From DASUTB01 sp036374835 (lineage in GTDB: Bacteria; Actinomycetota; Actinomycetes; Jiangellales; Jiangellaceae), in the NCBI GenBank assembly GCA_036374835.1, contig DASUTB010000012.1, positions 1 through 61,044 of the forward strand: a stretch of DNA of 61,044 nt. Direction: 5' to 3'. The translations under genes and the position numbers were made by a program. The notes beneath the pieces were generated by a model. That model was given only the letters and a program-made list of their open reading frames with translations, did no database searches and was not told the DNA's origin. Below, in pieces: positions 8,869 through 17,011 of the stretch. Position 1 is the stretch's first letter. Every line of letters starts with the position of its first letter.

Positions 8869-9465
8869 TCAGGAATCGGGCGAAGGTTGGCTGAGAACAC
8901 ATGCGTCCAGCCGTTCCAGGAGGCCGGCTCCGACGAGCTGCGCGGCCCTGCTCGTGGGCTTTTGCCGGGCCTGGGACGCGAACAGTTTGCCGAAGCCGGC
9001 GGTGAAGTCCAACCGCGGGTAGTTGGACAGAACCTGGGTGATGGTCGTGGCGGGCAGCTCATCGAGCCTGCTTCCGGTCACATCGACCGCGGTGGCATGC
9101 CAGAGCAGGTGGGCCTCAGCACCGTGGTCGAGGGTGACGTCGGGCGCGACATGAAGCACAATCGCCTCCTCGGCGACCGCTGACTTCCTCGTGGGCCATC
9201 CGTGCATTTGGGCGAACTCGTGAGCCGCGGTCGACGAGTCATACTCGAAAGGAGCGCCGGTGTCGAACTGTGGAACCAGTCCGAGGTCGTGGAGGGCCGC
9301 TGAGACGAACAGGAGCTCGGCGTCGAAGGCAAGCCCTTCCACCTCGGCCAGTGCAACGCCCCACAGGTAGCTGCGCAGGCAGTGGTTAACGAGGAAGGGT
9401 TCGGACGTGCCGCGCAGGAGCCGGTCGGCATGTCGGGCGATTTCCGAGTCGGGAATTGGTTTCAT
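8869..9465 (-). CDS. HD-domain phosphohydrolase-like protein
   Basis: 198-residue HD-fold protein. Metal ligands are seen as NHCLRSYLWG (first His), ALHDLGL (HD pair) and later His/Asp residues. The length and pattern resemble small HD proteins related to cyanamide hydratase. Substrate unknown. GGAG lies six bases before ATG 9465; another ATG at 9471 is possible. It follows the HxlR regulator by 15 bases and is probably co-transcribed with it. Confidence 0.78.
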   Translation of the reverse strand: MKPIPDSEIARHADRLLRGTSEPFLVNHCLRSYLWGVALAEVEGLAFDAELLFVSAALHDLGLVPQFDTGAPFEYDSSTAAHEFAQMHGWPTRKSAVAEEAIVLHVAPDVTLDHGAEAHLLWHATAVDVTGSRLDELPATTITQVLSNYPRLDFTAGFGKLFASQARQKPTSRAAQLVGAGLLERLDACVLSQPSPDS

Positions 9466-9480
9466 CGGCATCTCCAACGA

Positions 9481-9819
9481 TCAGTCAGGTTCCGTCGGGC
9501 ACCAGGTCGAGGCCCAGGTATCAAGGGGGAGTAGAAGACTCAACAGCTTCTTGCCTTGGTCCGTCAGGGTGTAGCCACCGTCGGCGTGCGTGACGATGCC
9601 TGCCTCCCCAAGCTCGCGGAGTCGCTCAGCAAGCACGCTGGACGAAACCCTGTCGCAGCGTGCCTGCAGTTCGCGGAAGGTGGGTCCGGGACTCGCCCTG
9701 AGTTCCCAGATAACTCTCAGCGCCCACCGACGTCCCAAGAGATCGAGCAGAGCCATGATCGGGCGGCCCGAGGTGGAGCCACGCACCGGGCGGCCGGGGA
9801 GTGGTGTCGGTTTCGCCAT
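9481..9819 (-). CDS. HxlR-family winged-helix regulator
   Basis: 112-residue DNA-binding protein. The HxlR signature is clear: LLGRRWALRVIWELRASPGPTFRELQ, then VSSSVLAERLRELGEAGIV and the beta-wing GYTLTDQGKKLL. ATG 9819 has a GGAAAGGAAAG Shine-Dalgarno and is preferred over ATG 9846. It is divergent from the AhpD-like gene and heads a pair with the HD protein, so it probably controls this small oxidative/detoxification-looking cluster. It lacks the conserved N-terminal redox cysteine of some HxlR members. Confidence 0.85.
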   Translation of the reverse strand: MAKPTPLPGRPVRGSTSGRPIMALLDLLGRRWALRVIWELRASPGPTFRELQARCDRVSSSVLAERLRELGEAGIVTHADGGYTLTDQGKKLLSLLLPLDTWASTWCPTEPD

Positions 9820-9860
9820 TCGCGCTTTCCTTTCCAAAGCACTCATGCTACCGTCCCGCT

Positions 9861-10424
9861 ATGCCTCTAGAACAGAAGCAGCCCAGGATAGAGCCGCTGG
9901 ATCCCCCGTACAACCCTGAAGTGAGCGCGACGTTGGCGCTGCTCGGGCCTCCCATCGCGCTATTCCGGGTGCTCGCGCGCCGGCCCGAACTGGCACGCGC
10001 AATCGCGGCGTGGGGCGGCTACTACCTGTCCGCCAAGTCGGCACTCCAGCCTCGCTTGCGTGAGATCGTGATCGACCGGACCACCGCGCTGTGTGGCGCG
10101 GACTACGAGTGGGGCGTCCACATCGCCGTCTTCGCGGACAAGGTCGCACTCACCCGGGAGCACGTCCGGTCACTTGGTGAAGGCCGGCCGTCCGACGCGT
10201 GCTGGGCTGACCCCGCTGAACGGGCCGCCCTTCGCGCTGTCGACGAACTCCACTCCACCAACGACCTCGCCGACGAGACCTGGGCGGAACTCGTCGCCGC
10301 AACCGGAGCCGACGCCGCACTTGAACTCGTGCTCGTCTGCGGCTGGTACCACGCGATCTCGTTCGCGGTGAAGGCCCTTCGCTTGCCGCTCGAGCCGGGT
10401 ACCCGACCGATCGGCACGTCGTGA
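9861..10424 (+). CDS. Carboxymuconolactone decarboxylase/AhpD-like protein
   Basis: 187-residue all-helical protein. The core TALCGADYEWGVHIAVFADKVALT resembles the CMD/AhpD fold; it has one Cys and the EWxxH pattern rather than the CxxC of AhpD. This variant is common in actinobacteria, with unproven activity. ATG 9861 starts 41 bases from the divergent HxlR start, so one control region serves both. It overlaps the next gene by four bases. Confidence 0.8.
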   Translation: MPLEQKQPRIEPLDPPYNPEVSATLALLGPPIALFRVLARRPELARAIAAWGGYYLSAKSALQPRLREIVIDRTTALCGADYEWGVHIAVFADKVALTREHVRSLGEGRPSDACWADPAERAALRAVDELHSTNDLADETWAELVAATGADAALELVLVCGWYHAISFAVKALRLPLEPGTRPIGTS

Positions 10425-10708
10425 TCACGGTTATCGCCCACTATCGGACGACACCGGAGGCCGCCGACGATGTGCGACGGCTGCTGGCCCAGCACGCGCG
10501 GGTAAGCGAAACAGAGCCAGGCTGCCAGTGCTTCCTGGTCCATCAGGGCACTGACGACGCCACATACTTCGCGCTCTACGAGATGTACGACGACCTCGAA
10601 GCCTTCAAAGACCATCGCAACAGCGTTCACTTCCGAGTCAACGTCGAACAGACCCTTGTCCCCCTGCTACTCGAAAGAGAGTGGCGGGTATACGGCCCCG
10701 CTCTCTAG
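10421..10708 (+). CDS. Antibiotic biosynthesis monooxygenase-domain protein
   Basis: 95-residue ferredoxin-like ABM-fold protein, similar to YgiN-type quinol monooxygenases. IAHYRTTPEAADDVRRLL, EPGCQCFLVHQ and FALYEMYDDLEAFKDH follow the family pattern. GTG 10421 overlaps the upstream stop (GTGA), showing translational coupling with the AhpD-like gene. Probably handles small phenolic or quinone compounds, as an inference from the pairing. Confidence 0.83.
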   Translation: MITVIAHYRTTPEAADDVRRLLAQHARVSETEPGCQCFLVHQGTDDATYFALYEMYDDLEAFKDHRNSVHFRVNVEQTLVPLLLEREWRVYGPAL

Positions 10709-10730
10709 GAACACACGCACGTGCCCGCCC

Positions 10731-10802
10731 ATGGAAACGAACAGAGCGCTGTCGTTCGGCAAGGTGGCCGACGAGTACGCACACCGGCGGCCCGGAGCAT
10801 GA
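10731..10802 (+). pseudogene. Remnant of a class I methyltransferase gene (N-terminus only)
   Basis: ATG 10731 encodes 23 residues before TGA 10800-10802: METNRALSFGKVADEYAHRR and PGA. This matches the usual opening of many actinobacterial SAM-dependent methyltransferases (ALSFG.VA.EY...RPG). The rest of the enzyme is absent; 20 bases later nadC starts. The likeliest reading is a gene cut off by a deletion that joined its 5' end to nadC. It could also act as a leader peptide upstream of nadC. Confidence 0.55.
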
Positions 10803-10822
10803 TGCTTTTGGAAAGGAAGCAT

Positions 10823-11848
10823 ATGTCGGAGACCAACACCACACCCGGCCGCCGGATGCGTGGCTTCACCCACGCGCCGTCCCGGCGCCTGCCACCGGCG
10901 AGACGGCCGATGACCCCCACGCCGTTCGACGAGCTCCCCGCCGACCTGCTGGCCGAGCTGGCGGCTTGCGCCCTGGATCCGAGCGTGATCTACCAGCACG
11001 TGCTGGCCGCGTTCGAGGAGGATCTGCCGGGCGATGCGCTAGATACCGCCACGGTGGCGGCGATCCCGCCCGAGCAGTTGGGGGTGGCCGACTTCGTCGC
11101 GCACGACCACGGCGTGGTGGCCGGGCTCGGCGTCGCCGCCATGGCGTTCCACGCCGCGATGGGCGATGCGGTCGCGGTCAGTGGCCGCTTGGCTGACGGC
11201 ACCAGGGTTGAGCCGGGGCAGAACGTGATGCAGGTGTCCGGCCCGACAGCCGGTCTGCTGATCGTCGAGAGAACGGCGCTCAACTTCGCCACCCACCTGT
11301 CCGGCGTCGCCACGGCGACGGCCGCGTGGGTGGAGGCTCTGGCGGACACCAACACACGAGTGCTCGACACCCGCAAGACCCTCCCGGGCTGGCGAGCCTT
11401 GCAGAAGTACGCCGTGCGCTGCGGCGGCGGGGTCAACCACCGGATGAGCCTGGCCGACCGCGCGATAGTGAAGGACAACCACGCGCTTGCCGCGGGCGGC
11501 GTGGTGCCTGCGTTCCAGGCAGTCCGGGCGAGGTTTCCTCGCCTGCGCGTGGAGGTTGAGGTGGCCGATCTCTCTCAGCTGACGGAACTGCTGGATGCCG
11601 GCTGCGCGGAGATCTTGCTCGACAACATGGACGACGACCAACTGGCCGAGGCCGTCCGGATCGTTGATGGCCGCGCCACCCTGGAGGCATCCGGCGGGAT
11701 GACCCTGGAGCGCGCCGCCGCCGTGGGAGCGACCGGCGTCGACTTCGTGTCGGTCGGGGCTTTGACCCACTCCGCCGTCGTACTTGACATCGGCATGGAC
11801 CTGCACGCCGCCGCCGACATCGGTGATCCGCTCACGGTGCTCGGCTGA
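10823..11848 (+). CDS. nadC: Nicotinate-nucleotide pyrophosphorylase (quinolinate phosphoribosyltransferase)
   Basis: Converts quinolinate and PRPP to nicotinate mononucleotide in de novo NAD synthesis. 341 residues, somewhat long owing to a basic 29-residue N-terminal extension before MTPTPFDELPADLL. The active-site stretch LDTRKTLPGWRALQKYAV and GGGVNHRMSL are intact, as are VEVEV and the SGGM phosphate loop. GGAAAGGA precedes ATG 10823. It is separated from nadA and nadB, which are not in this window. The in-frame start at 10910 would give a more standard length. Confidence 0.92.
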   Translation: MSETNTTPGRRMRGFTHAPSRRLPPARRPMTPTPFDELPADLLAELAACALDPSVIYQHVLAAFEEDLPGDALDTATVAAIPPEQLGVADFVAHDHGVVAGLGVAAMAFHAAMGDAVAVSGRLADGTRVEPGQNVMQVSGPTAGLLIVERTALNFATHLSGVATATAAWVEALADTNTRVLDTRKTLPGWRALQKYAVRCGGGVNHRMSLADRAIVKDNHALAAGGVVPAFQAVRARFPRLRVEVEVADLSQLTELLDAGCAEILLDNMDDDQLAEAVRIVDGRATLEASGGMTLERAAAVGATGVDFVSVGALTHSAVVLDIGMDLHAAADIGDPLTVLG

Positions 11849-11923
11849 TCGCAGGGGCGCCGGATACGGCCTTGCGGGTCTCCCCCGCCCTTGATTCCAT
11901 TCGAGATCGTGTGTAAGTAATGC

Positions 11924-11953
11924 TAGACAGTGTCTGACAATGTCAGTTATACT
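11924..11953 (+). promoter_or_regulatory. Promoter with overlapping operator dyads for osmC-gntR
   Basis: TAGACA (11924-11929) and TATACT (11948-11953) are good -35 and -10 boxes with an 18-base spacer, placing the transcript start at the GTG of the next gene (leaderless mRNA). The spacer carries three overlapping dyads: AGACAGTGTCT, TGTCTGACA and CTGACAATGTCAG. TGTCTGACA fits the GT-N-AC pattern of FCD-type GntR operators, so autorepression by the GntR gene two positions downstream is likely. Confidence 0.65.
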
Positions 11954-11959
11954 GGCCTT

Positions 11960-12439
11960 GTGACGCAACACCATCAGTACCGAGTCTCGACCGAATGGAC
12001 CGGCGCCGGTACAACTGGCACGATCAACTATCGGGCCTACGGGCGCTCGCATGTGTCGCGAGTTCCCGGTCGTCCCGCGCTGCTGGGCTCCTCCGATCCC
12101 GCGTTCCGAGGGGATTCCGGTCGCTGGAACCCGGAGTTGCTGCTGGTGGCGACGCTGAGCCAGTGTCACCTTCTGCAGTATTTGCACCTGTGTGCGGTCA
12201 ACGGGGTCACTGTGGTGGCCTACCAGGACGACACTTCGGGCGCGATGGCAGAAGATGGCGAGGGCGGTGGACGGTTCACTGGCGTGGAGCTGCGTCCGAT
12301 CGTCACCGTCGCCTCGCCGGACATGGTCGAACGGGCCGAAGAGCTTCATCACGAGGCGGCGGCAAAATGCTTCATCGCCTCCTCGGTGAACTTCCCCGTG
12401 ACCCACAGCCCCCGGATCCACGTGAGGGATCCACAGTGA
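11960..12439 (+). CDS. OsmC-family peroxiredoxin-like protein
   Basis: 159-residue OsmC/Ohr-fold protein, expected to reduce organic hydroperoxides through two cysteines. NPELLLVATLSQCHLLQYLH contains the first Cys and AAAKCFIASSVNFPV the second. GTG 11960 coincides with the predicted transcript start; an earlier in-frame GTG at 11930 lies inside the promoter and is rejected. Its stop overlaps the GTG of the GntR gene. Confidence 0.85.
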   Translation: MTQHHQYRVSTEWTGAGTTGTINYRAYGRSHVSRVPGRPALLGSSDPAFRGDSGRWNPELLLVATLSQCHLLQYLHLCAVNGVTVVAYQDDTSGAMAEDGEGGGRFTGVELRPIVTVASPDMVERAEELHHEAAAKCFIASSVNFPVTHSPRIHVRDPQ

Positions 12440-13113
12440 CGTCGGCACTGTCGGTCGTCGACTCCGCCTACGCGAAGGTCAGGACCCTCATCGTCGCGGG
12501 TGACTTGCCGCCCGGGTCGCGCCTGGCCGAACTACCGCTGGCGAGGCGACTTGGCGTGTCTCGGCCAACCGTGCGCGAGGTACTGCGCCGCCTCGAGGTC
12601 GCTGGACTTGCCTTGTCTGACGGTCGCGGCCTTCGTGCCGCGTGGATGGACGATCGACAGCTGCGCAGCGCGCTCCTGATGCGGGCCAGTCTCGAGGGAC
12701 TGCACGCCGAGCTTGCCGCCAAACGGGTCGCAGCAGGCGAGATCTCACCTGCCGAGCTGCGCCGCCTCGGAGAGACCGCCGACGAAGCTCAGCACGCCAC
12801 CGATGCAGGCGACCTTGACGCCGCCATAAACGCGAACCGGGCCTTCCACCAGATGATCGACGAGATGACCGACAGCCCGCTCAGTTGCGCGGCTGTGGAC
12901 ACCCTGTGGGACCGGATCCTCGCTGCCACCAAGGCCTCGCTGGATCCACCGGAGCGTCGACGCCAGGTGAGTCGTGAGCACCGTGAGCTGATTCGGGCGA
13001 TCCGAGCCGGGGCGGCCGCCGATGCGGCACAGATCGCGTCTGCCCATGTCAGATCCACTCTTGACGCGGTGACGCCCACTCCGCCGACGTTCAAGAATCG
13101 GCCCGATTCGTGA
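12436..13113 (+). CDS. GntR-family regulator, FCD type
   Basis: 225-residue repressor. The N-terminal winged helix reads YAKVRTLIVAGDLPPGSRL, LARRLGVSRPTVREVLRRLE; the C-terminal FCD domain supplies helices with metal-binding-type Asp/His residues (ANRAFHQMI, SREHRELI). GTG 12436 overlaps the OsmC stop (GTGA), so both come from one message. It probably binds the TGTCTGACA dyads at 11925-11946. Effector unknown. Confidence 0.88.
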   Translation: MTSALSVVDSAYAKVRTLIVAGDLPPGSRLAELPLARRLGVSRPTVREVLRRLEVAGLALSDGRGLRAAWMDDRQLRSALLMRASLEGLHAELAAKRVAAGEISPAELRRLGETADEAQHATDAGDLDAAINANRAFHQMIDEMTDSPLSCAAVDTLWDRILAATKASLDPPERRRQVSREHRELIRAIRAGAAADAAQIASAHVRSTLDAVTPTPPTFKNRPDS

Positions 13114-13257
13114 CGGGCCGGCCATGCGATCAACCGCCCAGAATCCCGCGGCTTCTCATCGCGGATTCGCCCGATCACGCCGACCTCAGTGATCTGGTAG
13201 CCCCCTTCGAAACCAACGCAAACGAGTAACGCAGCAGCATCAGGAAAGGAAGTGCGC

Positions 13258-14016
13258 ATGCGCATTGCGGTAGCCGGCGGCACTGGACTAGTCGGCCGAG
13301 CCGTCGTCGTCCGACTGCAAGAGTCGGGCCACCAGCCCGTGATCCTCTCTCGACGACACGGCATCGACCTCACCTCAACATCGAGTGGCGATCTTGCCGC
13401 CTCGCTAAATGACGTGCACGCCGTCATCGACGTGACGAACACGCCCAGCGCGGAACCCGACGACGCCCGGCGCTTCTTCGGCGCCGTCACCCGCCGACTC
13501 GTCGCCGCCGGCCGACACGCGGGCGTTCGGAAACACGTTGCCCTTTCCATCCTCGGAATCGACAAGGTCCACGGAAACGCGCATTACGCAGGGAAGCGAC
13601 TGCAAGAAGAACTAGTCATCGAGCAGGCGCCGGACGCGGTCATTGTGCGGGCGGCACCCTTCCATGACTTCGCCGCCATGGTCGTCGGTTGGACCAGGCG
13701 AGCCGGCACCGCAATCGTTCCACCTCTGCTAGTGCAGCCCGTCGACGTCACTGAGGTGGCCATGGAACTCGTCGAAGCGGCAACGCTCGAGACCTCGCCC
13801 GGACGCATCGACCTGGCCGGCCCTCGCCCCGAAGACCTCGTCGACATGGCCCGTCGGACGTTACTGGCGCGCGGAGAATACCTCGACCTGGTGCCCTCAT
13901 GGCAGGGGCCGCTGGGGCCGGATATGGCCGGGGAAGTGCTGCTACCAGGCCCGGACGCCCGCCTCGGGTCGAAGACCTTCGACGAGTGGCTTGCCGGCCA
14001 AGTCACGTTCGGTTAG
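13258..14016 (+). CDS. Atypical SDR (NmrA/NAD(P)H-binding) protein
   Basis: 252-residue Rossmann protein. The N-terminal GGTGLVG motif is at residues 8-14 and a VALSILGIDKV stretch replaces the classic SDR catalytic region; HYAGKRLQEE keeps a Tyr and Lys. These features fit atypical NAD(P)H-binding SDRs often annotated as nucleoside-diphosphate-sugar epimerase-like. AGGAAAGGA lies seven bases before ATG 13258. Function unknown. Confidence 0.8.
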   Translation: MRIAVAGGTGLVGRAVVVRLQESGHQPVILSRRHGIDLTSTSSGDLAASLNDVHAVIDVTNTPSAEPDDARRFFGAVTRRLVAAGRHAGVRKHVALSILGIDKVHGNAHYAGKRLQEELVIEQAPDAVIVRAAPFHDFAAMVVGWTRRAGTAIVPPLLVQPVDVTEVAMELVEAATLETSPGRIDLAGPRPEDLVDMARRTLLARGEYLDLVPSWQGPLGPDMAGEVLLPGPDARLGSKTFDEWLAGQVTFG

Positions 14017-14124
14017 CGATCTCGTCACGACGACGGAGTCCAAACCAACCGCCCTGAAGAGCGCGATCAAGTGACTGTTCCGGCCCCGCGAAGGCGGTCG
14101 CCGATCTGACACGGAGGCACTCAG

Positions 14125-14910
14125 TTGGATCTTGGTTTAAGCGGCCGGCGCTTCGTGGTCACCGGCGCGAGCCGGGGAATCGGCAAGGCCATCGCGGACA
14201 CGTTGGCCGCCGAAGGTGCCGACGTCGCAATCTTCGCGCGTCGACGCGAGCAGCTGGACCGCGCCCGTGCTGATCTGGACCGGCACGGGACCCGCATCGT
14301 CCAAGTCGCTGTCGATGTCACCGACACGCAGGCGCTCGGACACGCGGTCAACGAAGCGGCAGAGCGGCTCGGCGGCCTGGACGGCGCCGTGGCGAATGCC
14401 GGCGGCACTATCGGTGGCAACCTTCTGGATTCCACGCCGGAGGACTTTGCTGCCACGTTCCAGCTCAACACTGGGCACGCGGTGGGCCTCACCAAGGCCG
14501 CCGTTCCCCATCTGAAGTCTGCCGGCGGCGGATCTGTTGTTCTGATCGCGTCCATCACCGGTATCCGGCCGGGTCCCCGGACGACCTATGCGGCCGCGAA
14601 GGCTGCCGAGATCCACTTGGCCGCTGTCCTTGCTCAAGAACTTGCTCGTTTGCGCATTCGCGTCAACGCCGTCAGTCCTGGGTCGATCTTCTTTCACGAT
14701 GGTGGCTGGCACCGGTTTCAACAAGAGAAACCGGATGATTTCAACAGCTTCGTCGACACCGAGTTCCCGTTCGGGCGGATGGGGACCCTGGAGGAGGTAG
14801 CCGCACCCGTCGCATTCCTGCTGTCGGAACGCGCCTCATGGATCACCGGAACGAACCTGGTCGTCGACGGCGGCCAAGGCAAGCCCAGCGCTCGCCGCTT
14901 CACCTCGTAG
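14125..14910 (+). CDS. Classical short-chain dehydrogenase (FabG-like)
   Basis: 261-residue NAD(P)-dependent oxidoreductase. TGASRGIG is at about residues 13-20, NAG at 92-94, the catalytic Ser in LIASITG and YAAAK follow, and SPGSIFF occupies the cofactor loop. The start is TTG 14125 with CGGAGG seven bases upstream; there is no in-frame ATG near the Rossmann motif. The substrate is unknown; the C-terminal TGTNLVVDGGQ is typical. Confidence 0.87.
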   Translation: MDLGLSGRRFVVTGASRGIGKAIADTLAAEGADVAIFARRREQLDRARADLDRHGTRIVQVAVDVTDTQALGHAVNEAAERLGGLDGAVANAGGTIGGNLLDSTPEDFAATFQLNTGHAVGLTKAAVPHLKSAGGGSVVLIASITGIRPGPRTTYAAAKAAEIHLAAVLAQELARLRIRVNAVSPGSIFFHDGGWHRFQQEKPDDFNSFVDTEFPFGRMGTLEEVAAPVAFLLSERASWITGTNLVVDGGQGKPSARRFTS

Positions 14911-15133
14911 CCAAGCGTCTGGACTAGTTCGGAGGCGCTCGAGAGAACCCCGCGGGTCGCAGTCTGAGTTTGCGGCCGGCTCCTCGATCACCGCGTGGAC
15001 CGTCGAGGGCTGCCTTCGAGATGGGCCCGGACCGGACGATCGTGCAGGCAGCGTGGTCGGCCAGGTATATGACATGGTCGTTGGATTCCTCGTTGGACCT
15101 GCCGCTTCGGGGCTGGCCGGTCTCATTCACGAA

Positions 15134-15164
15134 CGGCCCGCGATCCCTGCCGGATCGCGGGCCG
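15134..15164 (-). terminator. Intrinsic-type terminator downstream of lipoprotein gene
   Basis: A perfect 13-bp GC-rich stem (CGGCCCGCGATCC and its complement) closes a 5-base loop, 14 bases after the stop of the lipoprotein gene on the minus strand. The T-run is weak (GTTCGTG). It may also stop transcripts arriving from the SDR gene on the plus strand. Confidence 0.7.
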
Positions 15165-15177
15165 CCCCATGCTGGTT

Positions 15178-16041
15178 CTACTGGTTCATCAACTCGCTCA
15201 TGTCGAGCACCTCGTCGGCGGGTGGCGCCTCGACGTCGACGTCGACACCGTAGTTGGTGTAGGTCGTATCGACTGAAGCGCTGCCATCCACATCTGCGGT
15301 ATGCCGGCGCGGCAGGTTGTCCCCGTCGATCCACATCGAAAAGACCAGCTCGCCGATCTGGTTCTCGGCCCCGGACAGACCCTGGAATGCGGCAACATCG
15401 TTGACGACGACGAGGTATTCAGTCGTGTCGGTCCCGTCGACATCGGCGCTGCCCACTTCCGTGACGGTCAGCAGGTCTGGATTCTCCGCGAGCTGCGCCA
15501 CCAGGTCCGTGGCAGAACCGATGTCCTCGAACGCCTGGTTCATCTGCTGTGCGAACGGGTCGTCGCCCTCAGGGTCGACCGTCATCCACGAACCCATCTC
15601 GGTCGGGAAGCCCATCTCCTCGGACAGCTCCATATAGAACTGGCCGTCCACGAACAGGACGGTGGACTGCGAACCCATCACGTCCGTTGTCAGGCGCATG
15701 TTGGCCTCGGAGATGTCCGTACTGACCTCGATCGCGCCGGTCACCGTCAGTTCCTGTCCGCCTGCGTTCGACGTCGTCTCGAACTCGTAGCTGCCCGCCT
15801 CGACAACGGCGTCCGCGATGGCCGCGAACAGTGCCTCCGCGTCCACCTCGTCGCCACCGGACACGGTCTCGGTGGATTCGTCGTCCGACTCGTCGGCATC
15901 CTCCGCGTCGTCGGCCGATGCTTCGGCCTCGGCTTCGCTCCCGGCCGGCGTCTCGTCCGCCGACGGAGATTCATCGCCCCCACAGGCCGTCGCGCCGAGT
16001 GCCACAGCCACAACCGGCACGACCAGCTTTCTCAGTTGCAC
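15178..16041 (-). CDS. LppX/LprG-like secreted lipoprotein
   Basis: 287-residue lipoprotein. A signal peptide (VQLRKLVVPVVAVALGATAC) ends in a lipobox Cys at residue 20. A strongly acidic Ser/Glu/Asp linker of about 50 residues follows, then a beta-rich domain (ITVTGAIEVSTDISEANMRL, TVLFVDGQFYMEL) like LolA/LppX proteins that carry lipids. GTG 16041 is chosen because GGAGGGGG lies nine bases upstream; ATG 16068 would place the ribosome site inside the gene. Confidence 0.78.
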   Translation of the reverse strand: MQLRKLVVPVVAVALGATACGGDESPSADETPAGSEAEAEASADDAEDADESDDESTETVSGGDEVDAEALFAAIADAVVEAGSYEFETTSNAGGQELTVTGAIEVSTDISEANMRLTTDVMGSQSTVLFVDGQFYMELSEEMGFPTEMGSWMTVDPEGDDPFAQQMNQAFEDIGSATDLVAQLAENPDLLTVTEVGSADVDGTDTTEYLVVVNDVAAFQGLSGAENQIGELVFSMWIDGDNLPRRHTADVDGSASVDTTYTNYGVDVDVEAPPADEVLDMSELMNQ

Positions 16042-16120
16042 AGCAACGTACCCCCTCCATTGAGCCATCGAAGTGCTGCGCGACCCTAACACGCGGCCGT
16101 TGACCGGAGAGCCGCCACCC

Positions 16121-16172
16121 ATGATCATGTTCAACCGACCGTGGATTATGTAGGCCGATTGAACATGATCAT
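16121..16172. repeat. Dispersed hairpin repeat, family C, copy 1
   Basis: 20-base arms at 16121-16140 and 16153-16172 (18 of 20 match, the two others G-T) with a 12-base loop. The arm begins ATGATCATGTTCAA. A second copy is at 16950-16999, so the pair brackets rplA. It lies 15 bases beyond the rplA stop and probably forms the 3' hairpin of that message. Confidence 0.85.
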
Positions 16173-16186
16173 GATGTGGTGCCGGA

Positions 16187-16885
16187 TCAGGCGGTGGCTT
16201 TGACCTTGGCCGGGTCCAGCGGGATGCCCGGACCCATCGTGCTGGTCATCGTCGCCTTCTTGATGTAACGGCCCTTGGCGGCCGACGGCTTGAGCCGGTT
16301 CACCTCGTCGAGCACGGCCGTGTAGTTCTCGGCCAGCGCCTGCTCGCTGAACGACGCCTTGCCGATTACGAGGTGCAGGTTGGCGTGCTTGTCGACGCGG
16401 AACTCGATCTTGCCGCCCTTGATGTCGCCGACGGCCTTGGCGACGTCCATCGTCACCGTGCCGGTCTTGGGGTTCGGCATCAGACCACGCGGGCCGAGGA
16501 CCCGGCCGAGCCGTCCGACCTTGCCCATCAGGTCCGGCGTCGCGACGACCGCGTCGAAGTCGAGGCGGCCGTTCTGGACCTCCTCGATGAGCTCGTCGCC
16601 GCCGACCACGTCGGCACCCGCCTCGGAGGCTTCGGTGGCCTTGGCACCCTGGGCGAAGACCAGCACCCGTGCGGTCTTACCGGTGCCGTGCGGCAGGTTG
16701 ACGGTGCCACGCACCATCTGGTCGGCCTTACGCGGGTCGACGCCGAGCCGCATTGCGACTTCGACGGTCGGGTCGTACTTGGTTTTGGCCGTCTCCTTGA
16801 CGAGTTGGACGGCTTCCGGAATGGAATACAGGCGGTCGCGGTCGATCTTCTCAGCCGCTGCGCGGTATGCCTTGCTGCGCTTCAT
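16187..16885 (-). CDS. rplA: 50S ribosomal protein L1
   Basis: 232-residue ribosomal protein of the L1 stalk and likely translational regulator of the rplK-rplA message. MKRSKAYRAAAEKIDRDRLY, the LPHGTGK segment and VGRLGRVLGPRGLMPNPKTG are diagnostic. GGAGCGAAC precedes ATG 16885. Unlike most bacteria, 126 bases with a long hairpin separate it from rplK. Confidence 0.97.
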   Translation of the reverse strand: MKRSKAYRAAAEKIDRDRLYSIPEAVQLVKETAKTKYDPTVEVAMRLGVDPRKADQMVRGTVNLPHGTGKTARVLVFAQGAKATEASEAGADVVGGDELIEEVQNGRLDFDAVVATPDLMGKVGRLGRVLGPRGLMPNPKTGTVTMDVAKAVGDIKGGKIEFRVDKHANLHLVIGKASFSEQALAENYTAVLDEVNRLKPSAAKGRYIKKATMTSTMGPGIPLDPAKVKATA

Positions 16886-16949
16886 TGTTCGCTCCTTGTG
16901 TTCGCGGAGTTGTGGTGACGGGCCAGCGCGTGACCCTCCCACTTTCCCT

Positions 16950-16999
16950 TGATCATGTTCAATTGACCGCGAATTTCGATGGTCGATTGAACATGATCA
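16950..16999. repeat. Dispersed hairpin repeat, family C, copy 2
   Basis: 19-base arms at 16950-16968 and 16981-16999 (one mismatch, G-T) with a 12-base loop. The arm begins TGATCATGTTCAATTGACC. It lies between the rplK stop (17012) and the rplA start (16885), where it could attenuate or terminate read-through or protect the rplK 3' end. Confidence 0.85.
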
Positions 17000-17011
17000 T
17001 CGGAAGGTGTC

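Noticed and set aside
13130..13230. Minus-strand stretch reading GFEGGYQITEVGVIGRIR, reminiscent of a NUMOD4 (homing endonuclease) motif
   Set aside because: Only about 18 residues, no nearby HNH domain, and the enclosing frame runs antisense through the SDR gene; likely chance.
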